From contig NC_080043.1 in assembly GCF_012489685.1 (NCBI RefSeq), positions 61,187,920 to 61,251,919 on the forward strand: a stretch of 64,000 nucleotides of DNA. Reading direction: 5' to 3'. This document shows, one piece after another, positions 52,247 through 62,063 of the stretch (position 1 is its first letter; each line of letters begins with the position of its first letter). The notes beneath the pieces were generated by a model, which did no database searches, was not told where the DNA came from, and saw only the letters and a program-made list of their open reading frames with translations. The position numbers were made by a program, and so were the translations under genes. The stretch comes from Lotus japonicus. Its lineage: Eukaryota > Streptophyta > Magnoliopsida > Fabales > Fabaceae.

Positions 52247-53099
52247 ATATTTTGTATTGATTTTTCTCTTACCCCATTTTTTTTGTATTTAATATCACTC
52301 CACGTTATTTAGTGAAAATTTGCTGCGATTTCGTTTGTCCATTTCTCTCCTCGTTCGCGCCCTTGTGCCCTTCAGGCTTTGCATTTTGTGCTCGTGTAGC
52401 AATTTTGAATGTGTGCTAGCGAAACTAGGACTTTATCTCAGCCTTGGACTGAGGCTTTCTCCTTCACACCAATATTTCCCGTAAGAGCAGGTGCGGCCTC
52501 GCCGGTTTTATCCCGGCGAGGGCTTACGGTGCTAGGGACCCAATGGCCATATAGGTTTACCCAGACTTATGCCTAGTTTTTGTTCTCGCCCATATTTCGG
52601 GGAGGTCTCGTTTGCCCATATTTCGGGGAGACTTTTGGGATAAACTGCTTGTCCTCGGACAAGGAGCCTACCCGCACACATCGCCAACGAGAGGTTAGCG
52701 ATTCGCGCCAGACTTTCTGGAGCAATCCCCAGACATCAAGGTCGTGTTGGGATTGCCACCTTCAGGGAATTTTTCCCACCAGGCGAACGTGACATGTTAG
52801 TTGAGTTGCTATCTGGGTAGCAGCGGTTCGCGTCGGACTTTCCCGGAGCGATCCCCAAACATCAAGGTCGTGTTGGGATCGCCATCTTCGGGGAATTTTT
52901 CCCACTGAGCGACCGTCGTATTGTAGTCCAGCTAGGAGTATTACTTGAGAATATCCTTTTGTATTTGATTTATAAAAGTTTTACATGGGAGGGATGCCTC
53001 ATTAAAAAACTCCCGTGTTGGAGAAAAAGAGTGCATCTTTATTTTTGGTCCTCATTTTTTGTTTTGTTGCTGTGTCCTCGTTCCTACTTCCTTTGCTAC
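52247..53099 (+). repeat. Non-coding region with about 127-bp imperfect tandem duplication
   Basis: 52691-52790 and 52818-52915 are two copies of one segment (ATCAAGGTCGTGTTGGGAT in both, then GGGAATTTTTCCCAC). A shorter duplication, GCCCATATTTCGGGGAG, occurs at about 52588 and 52614. A purine-rich ATGGGAGGGATGCCTCATT (near 52984) could be the polypurine region of a plus-oriented element whose 3' LTR follows. Confidence 0.65.
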
Positions 53100-53396
53100 G
53101 TCCTCGGCCCTGCTTTCCACACTGGACTGGGCGAGCCCCTAGAGGGGCAACGCCCAGTGTGTAGCCCGCCCCGAGGCGAGGGTCTGGCCTTAAGTTGGGC
53201 CTCAGCCTCGGAGGCCCAATCGGCCCAATAGGTAGTGCCCAAGCTCTATAAATAGGAGGTGGTTACCAATTGTAGGGGACTTTTTGGCTCATTTGATGAA
53301 ATAACACATGAAATTCAGCATTCTCTCTCTCATTCTCATTCTCTCTTCAGCACATTCTTCCACTCTCTAGGTACTATCCCTTCCCTCAATGTTCAT
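53100..53396 (+). repeat. Gypsy LTR piece, plus orientation
   Basis: GGACTGGGCGAG.., TATAAATA at 53247-53254, ACCAATTGTAGGGGAC, ending CCCTCAATGTTCA. It is the inverted homologue of the LTR piece at 48827-49170. No tRNA-primer site follows it, so it looks like a 3' rather than 5' LTR. The left boundary is uncertain. Confidence 0.6.
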
Positions 53397-53834
53397 TCCC
53401 AGAACACACACGCTTCCGCTTCCAGCCCCATCACCATCATCTTTCGAGCCCGACGTGATCGCTATCCACTCATCGTTATTTTTGGGCTGGGTTCCTTCCA
53501 TGCCCGCCTCGTGGCAATGAGGAACTTCTCCTATCATGCCCTTCTGCTTGTCGCGCTTGGACATCCCTGGCTTGAAACCTACCGAACCCACAGGCTTCCA
53601 ATATTTTGACTCTCTTTTTGCTTTACCCGGGCGACGACTCACTGGGCTCCTTTTCCTCGCCTTCCTCTTGTCCTTAGACCGCTCGCGCGCCCTGTTATCT
53701 CATTTCTCGCCGCTGCCCTGCTGGACGATTCTCTGACCCATTCCTTGAATCGTGATTCCTTTTCCCTTTTGCTCATCTCGCCCTGAATTCGAGAGATTCG
53801 GTTTCCTGAACATTGGCATTTCCCAGAGTTCTGG
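53397..53834. other. Junction region of uncertain origin
   Basis: GC-moderate sequence between the plus-oriented LTR end and the point where minus-strand pol homology stops. No family was recognised. The rearrangement that removed RT and integrase must lie here. Confidence 0.4.
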
Positions 53835-56210
53835 GTCCTTTGAGCTCCAGCTAAAGAGGTCAAAGTTGTCCTCTACCAGCTTCTCTAAGCATCTCTCTTG
53901 ACTAACCGTGAGCCTGGGCTCGATCGCCAACACCCCCTTGCTGAATTTATACGCCTCTAAATCTGCGATCATACTCGCCCAACGCTCCTCTGCGTGAGCA
54001 TCCGTGAACTGTCCGTCCGTTCCCGTCCTGCCATCTATCCTGACCTGTCCTTGGTTGCTCCCTGATCTTGCTATCTTCTTGTCAACCCCCTGCTTCGATC
54101 CCCCTTGCCTGCCCTGATTACCTTGGACGACCTCAACCTCATGACACATGTGTCCCTCACCAGCTCCTTTCTTTCCATACAGGCTGACACAGTTGTTGTA
54201 ACATTCTCTCGCCCTCCTTTGATCAACTACAATCTTTCCCACTTTTCCACTCATCAGCGGATATTTCACCGCCAGGTGTGCCGTCGAAATTACTGCACAG
54301 AGGTGATTGAGTGTGTTCCGTCCAATGATGATGTTGTAGGATGCCACAACCTGCAACACAAGATACCTTACGCGGAGTAGCTTGGCGTTATCGTCAATAC
54401 CAAAGACTGTGTCCAGATCTACATATCCGCGTACCCAGACTTGCTCGCCCGAGAAGCCTACAAACATTCCTGTATAGGGCATCAAATCTTTGTCCGTCAA
54501 TCCTAATTGATCAAAAGCATCGCCGTAGATGATATCAGCGGAGCTTCCTTGGTCCAAAAGAACCCGCCGCACATTGAAACTGTTAATCCTTATCATTACA
54601 ACCACGGGATCGTCTTTGTGTTTCTTGATCCCTTTGAAATCTGTCGACGATATCACAATGTCTGGATGCTGGAAACCGAATGGAGTTTCATACTGTTGCA
54701 CTGATGTCACTGCTCTCACGTGCCTTCGCCTTGCCAACGCTGTGTCTCCGCCCCCGCCGAAGCCACCCGCGATTGTGTTTATTGTCCCAACTGGCATGGC
54801 GACTCAAGGTCTTTATTAAAGGTTTCTTCCGCCCCCTTCTTCCTTGTTGCCAGTGTTTCCTTTTTGTCAGCGGTTGGCGTACGTCGGCGTTCGTCTCGCC
54901 TGCGGTCATCCTGCTAATGACCTCCTTTATACCGGTTCCCTTACTGTCGTTCTCCATTCCACCGATCACCACGGTCGTTCATCTACGATCTTCCCGCTCG
55001 AATGAGCCTCTCAATCTCGTTCTTCAGGGTAAAGCAATCTCTCGTGTCATGGCCCGCCGAGCGGTGATACTCGCATCACTTCATTTTATCCAACGTCGTT
55101 CGGGGTGGGTGGGCCTCTTTCTTGCCTTCCTCAACCGCGTGGGTTGCCTTGACCTCTCGAAGCAACTCCGTCAAATGTGCATTTAGACTCCACCCTGACT
55201 CTTCTCGCCGGCGAGGGTCAGCTTGATGCCACGGTCTGCGGCGCTCAAAATTTTCCCTCTTGGGGTACAACGGCTCCTTCGCAGCCTTCTCTCCTGTCCT
55301 CACCTTCCTGTCTCGCTTTTTGCTTCCCTCTCCTCTCTCCTTACTCCATTTCTCTTCTGGCGAAGCGTCCTCCTGTTCGTCGTCTTTCTCCTTTTTCGCT
55401 CGCCTTCGCTTAAAAGCATCATCCTCCTCATCCAGAATGTAGGTGTTTGCTCGCGTCCGAATCTCCGCCATGGACCGAGCCGGCTTGCGGCTCAACTTGC
55501 TATTCAGCTTCCCCGGCTGTAACCCGTTCTTGAAGGCACGCGCATAGGCGTGCGACTCTGACTCCTCAATTTTTACTGATGCCGCGTTGAATCGTTTTAC
55601 GTACTACTTCAGAGTCTCGCCCTCAGATTGGCGGACGTTGTAGAGATCTTCGATTGTCACTTGCTTGGTTTTACTGGCGGAAAGCTGAACAAGGAATTTT
55701 GATGAGAAGTCACTGAAATTAGTAATGGATCCTCGGGGTAGCGTGGTAAACCACGCCATGGCTGTGCCTTTGAACGTAGCTGGAAACATCTTGCACTTCA
55801 CAGCGTCGGAAGCGACACTGATCACCATCTTTGTATTGAAATATAACAGGTGCTCCTTGGGATCAGCTTTCCCGCTATAGGTTTCAATGACAATATTCTT
55901 CATGTTATCTGGTATGGCAACCTCCCTCACTGCCGCTGAGAACGGCTCGAATTCAGCTACGGCCTCCGCTTCGAGCTCCCCTTCATCCTGCTGCTCGGAA
56001 CGATAATATTCTAGCTGTTCTTGTAAATAATCGTTTCGCTGCCGTATATCGTCAACGCTACGAATCAAGTGCCTCCAATCTTGGTCGGAGATCGGTGCCT
56101 GAGGTGCCGGAGTCTCCTCCCCCGAAGCTCCGAGTGAGTGCACTGGTGATCTCTGCTGCTCCGGTGAAGTTGGCGGAGAAGGTAACGGAGGCGTTGGAGA
56201 AGGAGGTGGA
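53835..56210 (-). pseudogene. Tat-type Ty3/gypsy gag-protease, truncated
   Basis: gag enters from element D's insertion point (56210) through a Pro-rich stretch, then IETYSGKADPKEHLLYFNTK, AMAWFTTLPRGSI and FLVQLSASKTK. TAG 55604-55606, TGA 55076-55078 (where the HRSAGHDT finger normally starts with Cys) and further stops follow. Protease at about 54680-54300 has RVLLDQGSSADIIY and YNIIIGRNTLN. Homology ends just inside RT (NFDLFSWSSKD, 53835). RT, RNase H and integrase are missing. Domain style is that of Tat-lineage Ty3/gypsy elements. It is non-functional. Confidence 0.82.
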
Positions 56211-56917
56211 TGTAAGGCCCAAGTTTTTTAAACTTATGCCAAGTAAATAGAATCTTATTCACGATTAGGGTTGATGTATCGTGAAAGGAAACCTGAACTA
56301 GAGTTTACTAAATGAAATAAATTTATGAAGGAGAAAGTTCAGGAAAAGTTAAAGGATTTCATCATGATCGATAAAAGTTATAGCACGATCGTTACACGCT
56401 TAAACCTAGGTCAGAAACCCTAGTATATGGCTAGTTTTCACTTATAGGCACGATGGAAGTTAATTCCAAAAATCTTCAGAGAAATGTTAGAACTTCTCTT
56501 TTTCCATATATCACAATCGTTTCGAGGCGAAACTCTAGAATCTACGAACGTCCGATTCCAATCATCGGAAGTTTGCCGAAACCGAAACCCTGGTATTTCA
56601 AAACCCTAGAATCACCCGACTATGAGGACTTTTTCTATTCGGAACATCAAATGAAGATTCCACACGCGTACACCCATTTCTCTTGATGATTTCAATCTTT
56701 CTTCAGAAGGAAGTTTTCTATTCCGACATCCGATGCAAAAAGCAACTTATCGGGTAAAATAGTTTTATACCGATTATGCATTAGTCGCCAAAAATACAAG
56801 GAGACCTTTTTATAGTTTTGGATTTCTTTTGCCAAAACCTATCTTATAATTCACGGAGAATGAAGCCAGAAAAATCAGATTCGTGAAACTTTCATTTTCC
56901 CGCGTTTTGCCAACCTC

Positions 56918-56925
56918 TATATATA
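56918..56925 (+). promoter_or_regulatory. TATA box in D1 LTR
   Basis: CCTCTATATATAGC, conserved at 62770-62777 in the D2 copy. Transcription would start near 56,950, leaving a very long R/U5 region before gag. Confidence 0.6.
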
Positions 56926-57731
56926 GCAAGAAAGAAGAGAAAAATCACAAAATCTTACCCATTTTCTTCCAAGAGGCCGCGAGTTTGAGAGGAGAGGAGG
57001 AAGAAGAGCTTTTGTTCAATTCTTGCTTGATCGTCGATCAATCAGTTGCTACTTCAAGGTTTCGAGGTATAGTCGCTAATCCTTACCTCTGATCGCTTTT
57101 TCCATAGTTTTTCTATAGACTTTTCTGAGCTTATAGTTTTGAGGTTTTTGCAAAACTATCCTGAATATTTCATTTCTGATTCTAAACCTCTTCCTTATGT
57201 GCCCAAGATCACTTCTGCCGGATTAGATTTTCCGTAATGTCGCTGGATTTCCGCCGGAATCAATTTATGCCTTAAATACCCATTTTTGGAGTAATGCTTC
57301 AACCTTTAGGCTGAAAACTATCGCCTTAGTTTAGTGCTAGTAGGATTAGTTGTCATAAACGTCGTTGGTGACGTCCCTGTCAAATTTGCTTTTTGGGATT
57401 TCAGTTTTGAAATTCTAAGTTAAAAATCATGACCAAAATACCCCTGCGACAGTTTTTGATCCGATAATTTTTCCGAGTTTAGAATACCCTTAGTTACGGC
57501 TAATGATAGCATAGGAACCAAGTTTGATCGAAGAAAAATCGAGCCCCATAATTATCAAAAGTGGCCGAGCCCTTTAAGGGGGGAGGAGGAAAATTTCCTT
57601 TTCCGAAAACTTGTCCTTTCGCGCTAGATTATCGTACCTCGGAGTATATACTACTTCGTGTAACCTTAGTAAGTATTGATAGCTTAGTTTCCGATAGATT
57701 CTGATAGTATTTATGTGGTTTTGCTCTAAAG

Positions 57732-57809
57732 GTGATTTTGAGGAATTCCCAGAGGAGCAAGGCTTTGCTTGTGGGGAAGAACTAGAAGATCATCCTGGAG
57801 AATCTTCAG
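57732..57809 (+). other. Exon-like segment inside the D LTR
   Basis: 78 bp flanked by an acceptor-like CTCTAAAG and a donor-like TTCAG/GTGAGG. It is open in one frame (DFEEFPEEQGFACGEELEDH). The D2 copy (63582-63659) has the same length, frame and splice-like borders with several amino-acid changes. Whether it is spliced is unknown. Confidence 0.35.
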
Positions 57810-58060
57810 GTGAGGGCTACTCACTGAATCTCTAGTTAATCCTTAGGGTCGATGCTTTCGACATTGTTTACTGTTTATGCACTTGTTTGTGTTTGATTGG
57901 AAAAATGTTTTCTGAGGCTTCGGCTGACAATGTAGATGATTCATCTACTGAATGCTTTTGTGATTTAATTTCATGCTAAGTGCTAAGTGGGTAATTTAGG
58001 ATGTGTGATGCATGCCTTATATGCTAAGTGCTACGTGGTTATTGCATAATATGTTGATAT

Positions 58061-59281
58061 TGAAGGTGTGAAAAACGACTAGAAGGGGGGGGTTGAATAG
58101 CGTTTTCAATATAAAAACTTTCCCCTTAAGATTTAAGGTAAATCTTTTCGGTTTCTCTAAGATAGATGGTGCAGCGGATAAAGATAGAGAGAAGAGAAAA
58201 GCACACAAGTATTTTATCCTGGTTCACTTGATAAATCCCTCAAGCTAATCCAGTCCACCCGTTAAGGTGATTTCTTCCTTCTTAGAATGAAGGCAATCCA
58301 CTAATCAGATAATTGTTACAACTGCACTTGAAACCTACAAGTGACTAACAATACACTGACTTAGCTATCACTAAGATTCACTCTCTTAGTCTTCTCTAGG
58401 ATCCGATCAACCTTGATCTCCTAAAGGAATCACCACTAAGATTCACTCTCTTAGCCTTCTTAAGGATACTGACCTACCCGGTCCCTTAAGGAAAATCAAA
58501 CAACTGTTTGAGGTTGGTGTTTACAAAGGTTTGCTTCTAAATAAGCTGAGTGTAAACTAAATAAGAATAGATGAAGAAAGTAGAGGCTTGAATCTTTTCT
58601 TGTATTGCAGCTCTTGATTTCTCACGCTCTTAGCTTTCTTCTTTTCTTCAGCCTTTTATAGTCCAAGGTGCAAAGGATATTTCTGTTGAGAGAATATGAC
58701 CGTTGGAGGGCATTTCTGAAACTTCCAGAACCTGCTGTGGCTGAACCTTGGTAGGTAGGCTTTTCAGAATAGTACACTGCTCTTGTACTTCTTGATAGAG
58801 ACATTTGCCTTTAACCATTGACTTCTGATCAGAGTTATGCTTCGTGTTGGAACTTGTGAAGCTTGGTGATCAGAGTCAGAGGGATGCTTGGATCCTCTGA
58901 CCTTCGTAACTTCTGCTTCTGGACCTTCAGAGCTTCTGAACCTTCAGAGCCTCTGGTCCCTCAGAGCTTCTGGTCTTCAGATCTTCTGATCCTCAGATTT
59001 TCTGATCCTCTGATCTTCTGATCCTCTGATCCTCTGATCCTCAGATCCTCTGATCTTCAGATCCTCTGATCTTCAGATCTTCTGATCCTCTGATCTTCTG
59101 ATCCTCAGATCCTTTGATCTTCAGAACTTCTGACGAATATATCTTCTGGTGTCAGAATCAGAACCTGTTTGTCAAAACACTCAAGACAAACATTAGAGTA
59201 TCATAGTTGTTCATCCACAAATAAATACTTGTTATCATCAAAACATAGAATTGTACCACATGACCAAATCTTGATCTTACA
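58061..59281 (-). mobile_element. Solo LTR of the element B family
   Basis: TGAAGGTGTGAAAAACG..GATCTTACA, 1221 bp, aligned with element B's LTRs (shared AAATCACTCAAGC-type text, GTTCACTTGATAAATC, CTCTAGGATCCGATCAAC). Flanked by GATAT on both sides (58056-58060, 59282-59286). The D2 LTR at about 63903 shows the uninterrupted site. Orientation is that of B, judged by the plus-strand TGAAGGT..TTACA order. Confidence 0.92.
58905..59135. repeat. TCTGATCCTC/TCTGATCTTC minisatellite in the solo LTR
   Basis: About twenty 9-10-base units (TCTGATCCTC, CAGATCTTC, CAGATCCTC) in tandem, grading at the left into TTCAGAGCTTCTGG units. The equivalent part of element B's LTRs has only scattered CTTCTG words, so the array expanded in this copy or lineage. 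Confidence 0.8.
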
Positions 59282-59286
59282 GATAT

Positions 59287-60507
59287 ATGATATGTTGGTT
59301 GATTGTGCTGAATTAATTATGCTTTTGCAATGAAATCTGAGATTCTGAGAAGTGAGAATAGCGGGCAGGTCATGCCGATTTTATTTTGAGAGTTTTGAGA
59401 AAGTTTGATAGGACGAATGAGATTCGGACCTTGTTATGGTGTTTCATAGATTGAGACTTTCTCTGGTGTCATTTGGGGATTAGGAGATCCCGAGAACTGA
59501 TAGGATTTGCGATAAGACTAAAGGATACTACTTTGTAAAGAAAACTCATAAGACATTAAACAACCTCTAAATCTTCAATTAATGATAATATACTCGAAAG
59601 GAAGCTTTGGATGCAAATCTTAGTTTTTGGAAAACGAGAAGTGTCGTCGGATCCGATCGTTGAGGAAGTTGAGAAGTGTTGAGTATGTTGATGTTCTTGT
59701 GCTGTTGGAGCAGCTGTGTTGAGTATGTTGATGCTCTTGTGCTGTTGGAGCAGCTATGTGTGGTTGGGCTATCCTGGGGATAAGTCCGGGGAATTGATAG
59801 TTCCCGAGTATGTTGATACTCTTGCTCGTTGAGCAGTTTTGACCATCGGATTGAGATGAGTCGGATGATTTGGAGATCATCATGAGTTATGTGTTGTTGT
59901 GAAGAAGTGTCTTTTGTCGCAGAATCGACTTTACCTTAGGGTAAGCTTTTAGAGACTTTAATTTACCTAGAACACGTGGCGACGTGTCGAGTGAGATTCG
60001 GAGACGTTGTTTGACTAATCATCCTGCATTCATGCAACATTAATGAGGTATTAACACAAGACGTACTCTGGACCTCGTCGGTTTCCAAAATGGTCATAAG
60101 ACCCGGAATGCCGTGTAAGAGCGTTTGTAGACGACTCTTGTAGCAGACCGAAATGGCAGACCTACGGGTTACGGCTGATCTGACTACCGTTGTTGTTGGA
60201 GTAAGAGGCACGCGGGCCGAAATGGTCCCACCGTGGCTGGTGCTAGGGCTGATCCGTTGATGTCCATCCGTTCCGGAATGCATATTGGTTGACTAGGTTA
60301 ACCTGCATTGCATATCATGCAACATGCATACTAATTTAGTTGTCGAATGTGATTGTTATTTGTTAATCCTATCTGGAACATGTTAATTGTTATTACTGTC
60401 ATTGATGCTCTTTATGGAATATGCAACCCTAGGATGTTATCCCTAGCTATAAGCCTAAGTGGCTATCTCTTATCTGTACCTATTGGGTTTAATATTTACA
60501 TAATTCC
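59287..60507 (+). other. D1 LTR, R/U5 part without a supported gene
   Basis: Continuation of the LTR. A duplicated GTTGAGTATGTTGATG.TCTTGTGCTGTTGGAGCAGC unit occurs at 59670-59755. No coding feature is credible here. Confidence 0.5.
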
Positions 60508-61044
60508 TTGGAGTTGACCCTCGCGTCTTCTGTGTGTGTTTTGGCGGACAACGCCTTTTGTCAGATGTCCATTGCGGACTGGTTCACAATGGTCCACCCT
60601 TCGGGGGGGATTAGATACGAGATGATCGACCAGGACGACCCCGGTTCGTGGGTGGTTGACCCCGCTAGCCATCGAGCGACGTACTCGGGGCGGATCATGG
60701 AGGATAGGGTAGATAGGGGAGGACTCTTGGTAGAGGGAGTGTTGAGGAGGTGCTCCGTCAGTTTCAACTTGCCACCGGGCGTTCACTGTGGACCAGGATT
60801 TGGAGGAGCACCGCCGCCACCTTCGTCTTCGGATGAGGAGGACCCCTCCGAGGAGGAGCCTGTGGGAGTGCATTCATCAGAGTCCAGCACACCCAGCGTT
60901 GCGATCATTGATGATCAGGGTTCGGGCCCTAAGCCCGTGAGTCCAGCATCGGAGCGCATTGCGGTTGCGAGGGGAGGACGGATAGGGTTGGTAGACTTAG
61001 TCGTTCTGGATTCTGATTCAGACGACGATCATGCTAGCACGTAG
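60508..61044 (+). CDS. 178-aa ORF inside the D1 LTR
   Basis: Open from ATG 60508 to TAG; an internal ATG (60568, MSIADWFTMVHPSGG) is an equally good start. The N-terminal half looks like a compact fold (IRYEMIDQDDPGSWVVDP, HRATYSGRIMEDR, GVLRRCSVSFNLPPG). The C-terminal half is low-complexity acidic Ser/Asp/Pro (PPPPSSSDEEDPSEEE, VLDSDSDDDHAST). No known motif was recognised. It lies 489 bases before the LTR end, so if real it would be made from the leader of the D transcript. A chance ORF in a GC-richer segment is possible. Confidence 0.4.
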   Translation: MELTLASSVCVLADNAFCQMSIADWFTMVHPSGGIRYEMIDQDDPGSWVVDPASHRATYSGRIMEDRVDRGGLLVEGVLRRCSVSFNLPPGVHCGPGFGGAPPPPSSSDEEDPSEEEPVGVHSSESSTPSVAIIDDQGSGPKPVSPASERIAVARGGRIGLVDLVVLDSDSDDDHAST

Positions 61045-61536
61045 GTTTAGTGCTGGTGTGAGCTCCTCGAGTTAGGATTAGTGTAGGAGTAGAGTTTTAG
61101 CTCTGACAGTCTTTGCTTCATTTGTTTCTTTGGGGACAGGGTAGTTCCGCCTATAGCTTTTTGTGTGGTTTCTTTACGGGAATCACAGAGAGTTGGTTGG
61201 ACTTAGGAGGTCTTATTTTCATACCATTGGGTCAGCTTATTCTCAGTTTTGAGGGATGGTGTTGCGGACACTTCACCCTTTTCATTTGGTTTGTACATAT
61301 TGCCTACGGGCGCTACTCTTTTCTTTCCGTCACTGGAGGTTACTCGTGACGAGGTTGCTACTTACAGCGGGGGCTGTTATATATATTGTATATTAGTTTT
61401 ATTGCTTTTCGCATTTGGGTTGTATTTAATTCAGTCTTGTCTATATTATTATCGAAAAAAAAATATTCACGTTTTTCCGCATTAAGTTTACTTTTGATTA
61501 CTAAAGTGACGCCACCGAAATCGGGGTGTTACATTG

Positions 61537-61548
61537 TGGTATCAGAGC
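61537..61548 (+). other. Element D1 primer binding site
   Basis: TGGTATCAGAGC, perfect initiator-Met tRNA complement, three bases after the LTR's terminal CA. Confidence 0.9.
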
Positions 61549-61745
61549 ACGGTCGAGTCTTTCGGAAGTTGTTGGGGAATAGGTCCTCTGTGCTAGGTTG
61601 TGTGACTCTGCAAAGAGTGAAAATTGATTGTCTGCAAGCGATTTTTCGCTTAAAATTGATTGAAGTTATTGCTTAATCATATTGTATAGTGATGCTAGAT
61701 GCTATCTTATGATGAGTATTGACTGTTTGCTTCCTTTAACAGAAC

Positions 61746-62063
61746 ATGGTAAATACCAATCAGTTAGCTGAGATGATGGCCACTATGGCCCAAGCTGTGA
61801 CGGCACAGGCGAATGATAATGCGATGAGGCGTGCTGCTGAGGAGGCACGTGAACAGCATCAGCGCCAGAGGGAAGTAACTCTGGACCAGAACAAAGGCCT
61901 GAATGATTTCAGGAGGCAAAACCCACCAAAATTCTCTGGTGGTACTGACCCAGACAAAGCGGATCTCTGGATCCAGGAAATCGAGAAGATTTTTGGCGTC
62001 CTACAGACTGTTGAGGGTGCCAAAGTGGGCATGGCGACTTATCTACTGCTCGGGGATGCTAAG
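61746..62063 (+). pseudogene. Element D1 gag, interrupted after 106 codons
   Basis: ATG 61746 (MVNTNQLAEMMATMAQ) leads to the Ty3/gypsy gag start: a basic/Gln-rich helix (REQHQRQREVTLDQNKGLND), then FRRQNPPKFSGGTDPDKAD and WIQEIEKIFGVL. At GDAK the second D-family LTR begins and the frame is lost. The style fits Tekay-like chromovirus gag. The remainder is outside the window or deleted. Confidence 0.85.

Larger units (their letters stand above)
56211..61533 (+). repeat. Element D1 5' LTR (Ty3/gypsy, Tekay-like)
   Basis: Starts TGTAAGGCCCAAG and ends ATCGGGGTGTTACA, immediately followed by a tRNA-iMet primer site. Without the solo LTR inside (58061-59281 plus one 5-bp duplication) it is about 4.1 kb, long as in Tekay/Del chromoviruses. 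A TATA box TATATATA lies at 56918-56925. The first 1.9 kb is duplicated at 62064-64000. It is inserted in element E's gag; its left flank is GTGGA. Confidence 0.8.
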
